DNA from: Inonotus obliquus
Lineage: Eukaryota > Basidiomycota > Agaricomycetes > Hymenochaetales > Hymenochaetaceae
Reading direction: 5' to 3'
NCBI GenBank assembly: GCA_032164295.1
Contig: JAJHTX010000005.1
Span: 930,001-994,000, forward strand
Length of the DNA stretch: 64,000 nucleotides
Part shown: in pieces, positions 55,870 through 64,000 of the stretch
Numbering within the stretch: the stretch's first letter is position 1
Layout of the letters: every line of letters begins with the position of its first letter
Notes under the pieces: model-generated
Seen by the model: only the letters and a program-made list of their open reading frames with translations
The model's database searches: none
Told to the model about the DNA's origin: nothing
Position numbers and translations under genes: made by a program

Positions 55870-57569
55870 ATCCTATTTAAACAACACAAAATACACTCCT
55901 CTTCACCGTGATCATTGCTTCCAACAATGCTACAACACTCAATGGGCAAGCTGTACCAATGTGTGCATACTCTGCATTCACAAGTACTTGTCCACTTAAC
56001 TTTATCCTGTGCCACTGGTTTGCACACCTCAACCACAGTGATGTAAAGCTGTTGCACAAGGAGCAGATGGTGAATGAAATGGTGATCAAGTCCACAACTG
56101 CTCCAGATCAAATTTGTGAGCTATGCATTGCAGGCAAGCAGCATAGAGCCAAAGTCTCTAGATTTGCATCTTATACAGCAACTGCTCCACTTCAACTGGT
56201 CCACTCTGACCTCCATGGTCCACTCCCTGTCCAGTCCAGAGCAGTTACAAGTACTGGATTACCTTCATTGATGAGTCCAGTCACTTCTGGACTGTCCTTC
56301 CACTCAGAAAGAAGAGTGATGCATTCAAGCAACTCAAGGCATTTCCTGAGAATCAGCTTGGTGCAAAGACCAAAGCCACTAGAGATGACAAGGGAGGAGA
56401 GTACATGTCCACAGAGTGGGAGCAGTTCTGCCAGAGAGCAGGCATTCACAGGCAGCACACCATCAGAGATGAACCTCACCAGAATGGAGTTGCAGAGAGG
56501 GCCAACAGGACACTTGCAGAGGGAATTACCACAATGCTCAATGAGGTATGTCTGCCTCCCAGCTTCTGGTGGGATGCAGTGGCAGCATTTGTGCATGTGC
56601 ACAACCACTCTCCCACCTCTGTAGATGGCAAGACCCCTTATGAGGCCTGGTACAAGTCCAAACCAGATGTGTCTTATTTGAGAGTGTTTGGATGCACCTC
56701 CTATGTGCATGTGAAGAAGAACCAAAGAAGGCCATTGCAGTCTCACACTCAGAAGTGTGTCTTTCTTGGTTATCCTTCCAACTACAAAGGCTTGCTATTC
56801 TGGAATCCACTCACCAGGCCGCATTCACCTTCTCCACCACCTGCTGCATAATCACCTCCACCACCCACCAGACCACAGCCTGCTCAGCACACTCAGCAGC
56901 CTCACAATGCACCTGCATCTTCAAGTTCCACACAAAGTCATTTACAGTCCAATTCATCATTACCTGAGAAGAGAGCTAGAACTGCTCCTCAGTCCAAACC
57001 GAGGCCTGGCTCTAACTAGAGACCCAAACTGAGACCATTTACTGGTAGTTGGGACAGGTACATCAATCCTCTCATGCACTATTCTGGGAGGAGACTACCT
57101 AGACCATCTGTGCTAGCTATACAGTCAGTGTCAAATCCAGAGCCAGAGCCTGAGGTGGTGCATTGGCCAGATAAAGATGTGAACATGGACAGTGATTCTA
57201 ATGAGCTAGATGTGATGTCTGAAGAGGAGCTGCAAGCTGAAGCACTTATGTTCTCTGCTCCAATAGACTTTGAAGTCAATGCAAGCCTGGAGGATATGTA
57301 CATTCTATTTGAGGATGTCTTTGACTATGTCTTCCAATCCACCAACAAGTTTGAGCAAGTGTTCTCTGCACAAGTCCGACAACAGTATAGATCTGAGCCA
57401 TACTAGCAGAAGGACACCAAAGGCAAAACCTGATGCATATCTCTGGAAAGAAGCTGCAATATAGGAGCTTATTTATCTTATTGAAAATGGCACATTCTAG
57501 CCTGTGAGACTTCCTGCTGGCAGAAAACTAATTGGCTGTAGATAGGTGTTCAAGCTGAAGAGAAAGGCA
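55671..57569. repeat. right arm of inner inverted repeat
   Basis: Lies within the copia element and pairs with 52145-54043. Identity ends abruptly at both borders, inside protease and inside RT, not at element ends. Confidence 0.95.
55870..57009 (+). pseudogene. pol: copia GAG-pre-integrase and integrase
   Basis: Across frames: HWFAHLNHSDVKLLHKEQMV and CELCIAGKQHR form the HHCC zinc region. LQLVHSDLHGPLPVQS carries the first catalytic Asp, then DKGGEYMSTEWEQFCQ has the second Asp near 56387. DEPHQNGVAERANRTLAE carries the Glu near 56490. VFGCTSYVHVKKNQR and KCVFLGYPSNYKGLLFWNP form the C-terminal part. The frame changes near 56240 and 56390, so it is not a single reading frame. Confidence 0.9.
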
Positions 57570-58324
57570 TATGGGTCAGTGGACAGATATAAGGCCAGAC
57601 TGGTTGCAAAGGGCTACTCTCAGCATCCTGGATTGGAGTTCCCTCAAGTGTTTGCCCCTACAGCCAAGTGGGCAGCATTGAGAGCCATTCTTGCACTTGC
57701 TGCACTTGAGGACCTGGAGTTCTACAGTGTGGACATCTCCACTGCCTTCCTCAATGGTGACATGGAGCATGAAATGTACATGCAGCAGCCTGAGGGGTTT
57801 GAAGACTACTTTGGTCCTGGCTTTGTTCTCAAGCTTGTCAAGTCTATCTATAGACTTCAACAAGCTGGCAGACAGTGGCACAAGAAGCTTGACACTGTTC
57901 TGAAGGATATGGGCTTCACACTGGTGCACTGTGACTATAGTATATGGGTCTACAGAAAGGAGGATGTCAGAATCATCATTCCTGTCTATGTTGATAATAT
58001 GACCATTGCTGCAAAGTCAAAGTAGCAGTACCTATTTGTGAGAGATGAGCTGGCCCAACACTTCAAGCTGCATGATCTGGATCCTACATTCTTCCTACTT
58101 GGTGTGCACATTAAGAGAGACAGAAGCAAGCATTCCTTATCCCTCTCACAGAGACAATACATTGGATGTGCTTGAGATTTGGGATATCTGACTGCAGTCC
58201 TGTGAAGACTCCTATTGATAAGTATCACAAACTTAGCAAGTCAATGGCTCCTCAGACAGACCAGGAGACAGCTTACATGCAGACTGTGCCATACAAGCAA
58301 CTGGTTGATACACTCATGTATCTA
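57010..58324 (+). pseudogene. pol: copia reverse transcriptase with altered active site
   Basis: The linker is acidic (EPEPEVVHWPDKDVNMDSD); RT begins near 57470. KARLVAKGYSQHPGLEFPQV, FYSVDISTAFLNGDMEHEMY and LKLVKSIYRLQQAGRQWHKK are typical. The catalytic YVDDM reads YVDNM: codon AAT at 57996-57998 replaces a GAT or GAC, a G-to-A change that removes a metal-binding Asp. A TAG follows at 58023. VPYKQLVDTLMYL runs into MITE-3 at 58325. Confidence 0.92.
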
Positions 58325-58876
58325 CAGAGTCTGATCAAAAGTGTCCATGGTTGTCGAACATCAAGGTCAACTTTACTATTTCTTAGCACTTTCCCAAGCA
58401 ACTCTTCATCACAAGTCCTCATCTGTGAAAGGTATGCATCGAGTGAATAAGAATATATATCTGTCATATAGCTATTTCGTTATTTGCTTATAAAATTATA
58501 GGAACAAAATCTAGTATAAAATATGCATGCTCTCAATTCATTCCTGGTTTCTCCCTTTCTCGTTACCTCTGTTTCACAGTTTTGGTTACACAATTGCTCC
58601 TCATAGTGCAGACATGCAGTTGGTCAGTACATCTAAGCTAATGATAGCTTTAACTATACTCCATAGTATAAATATACAATAGTCTCAGAAACTACACATC
58701 CACTCCTCCCATTCTATATCCTCGTCCAAATACCAGGTTGTATTTTTAGATAAGAATAATCATTGCCCTCCCTGTTTTCAACTAGTGTAGGAGTTATCCC
58801 TTAGAATGAAAGAGGTTTCATAAAAATAACAGATATTTTTTTTGCGTACATCACAGAGACTTTTGATCAGACCCTG
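58325..58876. mobile_element. MITE-3, 552-bp non-autonomous element in copia
   Basis: Terminal inverted repeats start CAG(A/G)GTCTGATCAAAAGT. TA is duplicated (58323-58324, 58877-58878). Removal restores MYLAVGTRPDIAYTVGVLAR in the copia frame. The ATCAAAAGT core is shared with MITE-2. Confidence 0.92.
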
Positions 58877-58878
58877 TA

Positions 58879-59384
58879 GCTGTAGGCACTAGGCCAGACA
58901 TTGCTTATACTGTAGGGGTCCTAGCAAGGTTCTTCTCCAATTGTAGTATTGCACACTGGAACACTGCAAAGCACCTATGCAGATATCCAAAAGGGACAAA
59001 GGACTATAAGCTTACCTATGCTCCAGATCCCTCCTTCTCTGAGCTGTTCACTACCTACTGTGATGCAGACCATGGTGAAAATCAGAACAACAAGAGATCC
59101 ACAAGTGGATGGTGATCAAGATGAGAACTGGTGCAATCAGCTGGGCTAGCAAGTTACAGCCTTTTGTTACTCTATCTACCACTGAAGCAAATACATTGCT
59201 ACAGTCAGTGCAGGTCAGAAGATCATATAGCTAAAGAATCTGTTCACAGAGTTTGAATATAGCTTTAGTGCACCCTCCTCTTTGTAGATGAATAATCAGT
59301 TGGTCCTATCTGTTGCTCAGAATCCTGAACACCATGTTAGGATGAAGCTGGATCTGTGGTTCTATTGGCTTAGAGATGCTGTTA
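58879..59384 (+). pseudogene. pol: copia RT end and RNase H, truncated
   Basis: AVGTRPDIAYTVGVLARFFS, then CDADHGENQNNKRSTSGW and TLSTTEANTLLQSVQVRRSY-like sequence with frameshifts, then PEHHVRMKLDLWFYWLRDAV. It stops at the TA where composite copy 3 is inserted; the final part of RNase H and the 3' LTR are missing here. Confidence 0.88.
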
Positions 59385-60214
59385 CAGCTGTTTGCAAAAA
59401 TATTGACAGTCGGGCCTTCACGTGCTTTTTTTGACATGCATCGTGCTCTCAGCACTCAAAAATGCCAATTTCTCAGTCAATACTGCACGTATGGACATGA
59501 TTCTAGCACCAAAAAAATTCCCTCGAAAATGCACTTCTGGTGATACCAATATGTTGTGGAACAAATGCACATACACCCTGGTGGACAAGACGATATTTCT
59601 ACCAGTGCTGATCATCACATTATTCTGTGCACACAGTATACACCCTACAACAATAAATACAGCATGTAAATTCTTTATTCAAAAGCCAAAACACTCTCCT
59701 TGAAAATGTGCTTTTAGTGATACCAATATGTTGTAGAATGAACATACACATGCCCTAGTGGAAAAGAGAACATTCTTACTTGTTCTAATCATCACTTTGC
59801 CTTGACCGTCCTATATTCTGCTTTCTCGGCCTATCTGTTACATCAATAGCTCCGCCCTAGCCTAAGATAGAAAGCTGGACCAAGCAGAGTGTGTGCTGTT
59901 GGCAAATTTAGATGTGATATCCTAGGACAACGACAACGACAGGACTAGTAATGTGATAATGTAAAGTTGTTAGTTGGCTTACACATTTTCTTTGCAGCTA
60001 GCCGTCCTGTCGCTTGCTGCTGCACAACAAAAGAGGGGCGATGGCAGGACCACATGAAGAATAACACTCAGCGGGGGTTGTAGAATAAGCGAGGGTGTTG
60101 CACAAGTGATGGATGGGTGTGATAATTAAATGTGTGCCAGATAGATAGCAAGATGCGTCAACAGCATATCTTGCTCTTACTCCCATCTTCTAACAACTTG
60201 TATGGCCTGACGTT

Positions 60215-61360
60215 GTCGCAGAATTTCCAATGACTTGAGAGAATGCATCATAAGAATCTATTGAAGTGGGATTCATGTTATGCAGCTTTCACAGTGGATG
60301 GAAATTTAGGAACGTACAATGTTCAGAATCATTCAGCAGTTCAATCATAACGGGACTATGTCAACGGAGGTTCTGGTGAACCGTGGAAGGCCTAGGGTTC
60401 TGGATTACGTTGACACAGAGGCAAGTCATCACTCTAAGCGGTCAACGTGTAGCCTCTCATACGTAGTGCATAGTTCCTAATCAGTTCATTGGTAAACTGA
60501 AACAACCTCTATTTGAATGAACTGAAGGGAATTTTGCAAGAGAGATGAGAGAAAGACATTTTAGACTCAACTATATACAGGGCATTGAAATGTGTGGGCT
60601 TCAGGCTGAAGAAAGTAATCACTTTGTTCACTTGTTTAGGTGGTGCAGGATATGCTAACACAATGCATCTCAGATCTTAAAGGTTGCTCTGGAACGGAGC
60701 AAAATACAGCGCGCACATTATCAGGTGTAAATTGGAACTCGTTACACATCTAAGCAGCTGGTGTTTGTAGATGAAAGCACATGTGATTGCTGGACTTTAT
60801 ATTTGAAATCAAGCATGGGCACTTGAAGGCAAATGAGCTTGTCAGAAGCACTTCTTCACAAGAGGAAAGCGGTGAGTCGATGCCTTGAATTCTTCACAGA
60901 CCACCCAGTCTATCAAATGAATACAGGTATTCCTTACTACCCACTATCACCCTTGATAGAGTGGTTGACTGTGTGGTCATTGAAAATACGTTCAACACAA
61001 ATCTCTTTGCAGAGTTCATTACTGGTCTTCTGAATAAAATGAACTCATTCCCTGCACCAAGGTCTGTGATCGTTATGGACAACTGTTCAATACACAAAGC
61101 TCCTACAATTTGTCAACTTATAGAGTCCAGATCGGCTTCCTCCTTGTCATTTACCTATTGTTGTGCTAATGTTTGCATAAAGGTATTAGACTGCAGTTTT
61201 TGCCTCCATATTTACCAGACTTTAACTCCATTGAACTTGCCTTCTCACTTATAAAGGCTCAACTTAGGAGACATTGAATGCAAGGAGATCAATCAATTGT
61301 TGAACAATTATATACCCAGGCTTACTGTGTTTCTTCTAAAGAAAGTAGATCTTTCTTTTG
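60215..61360 (+). pseudogene. Tc1/mariner-like transposase, copy 3
   Basis: The mirror of 45322-46467 with the same motifs and the same stops: GRPRVLDYVDTE, ELKGILQE, FVDES, VIVMDNCSIHKAP (61075-61080), LPDFNSIELAF (about 61220-61250). Because the stops are shared, they arose before the two arms were copied. Confidence 0.82.
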
Positions 61361-61524
61361 ACACTCAGGATACAATATCTTGTAATAGAAATTTTCTCAT
61401 AATTTTAGACTGAGTGGAAGAGCTCTATCCATTTGTCAAAGAACAAAGGCATAGGTTAAATTTGAAAACGAAATACATAAATAAGTAATGTATGACCTAG
61501 CAAAAATCATGTTCATACATATAT

Positions 61525-63375
61525 TCATGAACCCTTCCCCTTCATACTGATTTTTGCTAAGAGAGATTTCTTTCTCTGCTGCTGAGACTGATCAATGTTG
61601 GGACCACCATTAGACTCACTAAACTTCACTTCATTGTTGAGAGTAAGTAAAGCGAACCTGTTTGTGAAGCTTGCCCGCATAGATGGCACAGATAACGCAG
61701 ATGGCATGAATGATGTAGATGGCGCAGATGGTGCAGATGGACCAACTGTAGGGGATCCATATTTTCTTTTATCAAATAACCTCATTTCGACTTTCGGAAG
61801 GTCCTTGAGCAATTTTGACAAATTTTTACATTCCAGAGGGGGGGGTATACTTGTCAGTAGGCCATCCTGATCCTGCGGCAAATGATGCCAAGGATAGCCT
61901 TCAGGTGGGGAAAAGAGGTCGTTGTACACTGTTGTTGGTCGGGTTTCAGTGAACACAACGTGCAGTTTTTTCAGATTCTCCAGAGCATCTTTTGTTTTAA
62001 AATTAGCATTTCTGTATAGCGGCATAAAGGCTGAGAAGCCCTCTCGTTAAGCCTCGGTATAGCACCCTGGACCCTCTCGGGATAATATGGCAGATGGATG
62101 GCAAGATTTCCTGGAGTTCTGAAGAGACTAGCATTCTTAGAGGCATCGAAGTGACCTTTAGTCCTCGCATCCAGGAAGTAACCCTAGACGTTGCAATCAT
62201 TCAAGATTGCCGCGCCCCGTTTCGAGAAGTAAGAAAGAGTTTCCATGTTTTACAGAAGTTGCTGCTTTGATGTTTAGAAAGCAAGCAATGCCTGCTCTTG
62301 CGCCATATAAAAATTGTATCTGTCAGCTGCATACCATGCCTGCTTCTTCCATTTAGCATTCAATTTGCATTTGGTCTGTTCTTTTGCTTATGCAAGAAGC
62401 GACTCAAGTGACTCGTTAGGGGATCTGGCATGTTCAAAGATACCAAAAGTGCTTGAGACCTCATTGTCATTGATTTCAAATTTTGCAAAGTCCCAAAAAT
62501 GCTTTCGCTGCTTGGCTATACACCCTCGAGCCTGCACAATATCTTCCTCCAGCTTCTCCAGTTCAGACCTAAGCCCTCCTAGCTGTGTCTGGTATTCACA
62601 GGTAGCATCCTGAGTCACGTATATCAAAAATTCCAAAAGCTGATCATGGGATGGTTGCTGTCCAGCAATCCTCTCAGTAGATAAAATGCTCCATGGAGTC
62701 CCCGTGTCCTTCCGCTTCGATACTGGCATGTATCTGTCTTCTGCATTTGAGGATGCCTTCAGTTTGAAGAAGCATTGATGCAATTTTACAAGAAACATAG
62801 ATTGGTCAAGCCTTCTTTGCAGAATTACCTCTTGTAGTAGATTGACAGTGTCTTCTGCAGGCTGTATTAGGGCAAAGGCTGCGCATGCCGCATTGTAAAT
62901 ACAGCGCACTGTATGGACAGTGTAGTCCCGATACAATATGTAATCAACCTGGGCTGTATCCAGCTGAAAAGGGGCTATCAGCAGATTTATACTCTTCACA
63001 TTGTTACACACAACTTACATTTCCAAATACGCTCGCATCCAGATTGCCTACACTGTTCTGCAAGTTCATGTGGCATTCTCCCATTCTCAACTTTAACTCG
63101 TCCAACTTTTTCTTGTTCTCTCTCTGCATCCTCTTATCTTTGTCTATTTTCATGATTAGCTTGCTTACTGAACTGAGGAGTTTAGATGTCACTTCTTCAT
63201 CATTCGTGCCCTTCTTGTGTAGTATTTCCAGGGAGTCACAAACTTCTCCTTTTGTTTCCTTTGTATTATCAGCTGTGATACTGTCAGAAACTGGTACTTG
63301 ACTAGGAAGGTGGCTGAGATATCTACAGTCTAAACTGTTTGTCTTTATTGAGTCTCTGGACTTTGTGACAGCCAT
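61525..63375 (-). pseudogene. cargo gene X, copy in right arm
   Basis: Identical at protein level to 43307-45157, including the TAA after SLESLLA (62388-62390), the 55-bp intron (62964-63018) and the Pro-Ser-Ala tract (about 61680-61740). Its start codon is at 63375. Confidence 0.55.
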
Positions 63376-63955
63376 CTGAAGACTCTAATCACTCTCTGCA
63401 GCCTCTTCTCCAGATTGTATATCTGTTAATCAAGCATCAGCTATGTTGCCACTGGGAAAGATAGTAGTGTTCATACCTATATTGGCTCCTTCCTGCAAAT
63501 GATACTGTTCCTGTTTCTGTAATGCACTCACTATACTGGTAATTAGCATGACTACTACTGTCTAGAGAGGGGGCCCACAAACTTGAAGGGTGATGAGAAC
63601 TGATGTACCCTTAACTCGTAATGATGGATGGAGAATAAGTTAACACAGTGTGGCTTATCTCCTGTTTGTATTGTTTTATCGTGGGAATATTTTTCCCATC
63701 CCATGAGCCTCTTGTGCTTAGCACAGGCACATCTTAATTTTTGCCAGAAAGTGCTCTTGAACAGTAGATTACGGAAAGGTGGGTGCGTGCAGAAATTGAG
63801 TGATATGTAAAGGGTACCTTATCGAAGAGATGCACACAGAAATTGAGAAATACATAAAGAGATGCCTTATTTTGAAGTATAGAACATTCACTCATTTTGT
63901 CATTCAATTTCTAAAATGGAAGAAAAAAAAACCACCTTTGTTTCCAACCATTGCG

Positions 63956-64000
63956 ATGCCCTATGGCAGAAAAAAATTGACAACAGAGGCCCCTGCAACC
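63956..64000 (+). pseudogene. cargo gene Y, first codons of right-arm copy
   Basis: MPYGRKKLTTEAPAT reads from 63956 to the window edge, matching the start at 42726 on the minus strand. Confidence 0.5.

Larger units (their letters stand above)
54068..59384 (+). mobile_element. Ty1/copia retrotransposon, 3' end cut off
   Basis: The left border is TGTTGGAATTA, a usual copia LTR start. Order gag, protease, integrase, RT, RNase H is the copia order. RNase H is interrupted by MITE-3 upstream and cut at the TA (59383-59384) by composite element copy 3; the rest would lie beyond that element, outside the window. Several stops and frameshifts and an altered RT active site make it inactive. Confidence 0.92.
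59385..64000. mobile_element. composite Tc1/mariner-type element, copy 3 (runs off right edge)
   Basis: The left end CAGCTGTTTGCAAAAATATT follows TA (59383-59384) within copia RNase H. Transposase (plus), gene X (minus) and the first codons of gene Y (plus, from 63956) are arranged as in copy 1 but reversed. It forms the right arm of the large inverted repeat with 42682-47307. It has no MITE-2. Confidence 0.85.

Noticed and set aside
1..64000. CRISPR arrays, tRNA or rRNA genes, bacterial-type operons
   Set aside because: None seen; repeats are transposon-derived and the DNA is eukaryotic.

Overview
The window is a transposon graveyard from a filamentous fungus, most likely a basidiomycete. 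The evidence is a PAS-domain gene with 56-59 bp GT-AG introns, chromodomain Ty3/gypsy elements, a retroelement Gag of a type I associate with Agaricomycetes, and Tc1/mariner transposases. The only ordinary host gene I can support is that PAS-domain gene at the left edge (1-798, minus strand). Almost everything from about 1.7 kb to the right edge is mobile DNA, much of it broken.

Left and centre (1.7-47.8 kb). Exact junctions show one old chromodomain gypsy element (here gypsy-2, minus strand) whose two LTRs lie 46 kb apart, at 1723 and 47823. Its roughly 6.2 kb of own sequence is cut into pieces by later insertions. A complete gypsy-1 (1944-8982, 565-bp LTRs, TSD TTCGA) sits inside its 3' LTR. 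A series of LTR-like units of two families (A, about 1.3 kb; B, about 1.75 kb) interrupts pol and is nested up to three deep. A tandem LTR-gag-LTR-gag-LTR array of an element without pol lies at 20807-31005. A 9.4-kb composite Tc1/mariner-type element (37912-47307) sits in its 5' leader. Joining the flanks across the pol insertions restores the gypsy-2 reading frame, which supports the model.

All nine family A and B insertions have 4-bp target duplications that match, or derive from, NCGN, with a CpG in the middle. These elements are also saturated with CGGTAC/GGTACCG words in both coding and non-coding parts.

Right part (47.8-64 kb). A decayed fragment of the composite element, a pogo/Fot1-like transposase relic, AT-rich DNA, and a Ty1/copia element (54068-59384) follow. 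The copia element carries a MITE, and part of it also lies nearby as an identical inverted copy. A further inverted copy of the composite element inserts in the copia RNase H region at 59385 and runs off the window. It is nearly identical to the 42.7-47.3 kb arm.

The composite element is symmetrical. Tc1/mariner-like transposase copies at the ends point inward. Between them, divergent non-transposase genes (X, Y and a small Z) point outward. Three copies or fragments share this transposase-plus-cargo arrangement. Nearly every nonsense codon I traced is a single C-to-T change (CGA to TGA, CAG or CAA to TAG or TAA), and mismatches between paired target duplications are CpG transitions. That fits cytosine-methylation or RIP-like decay.
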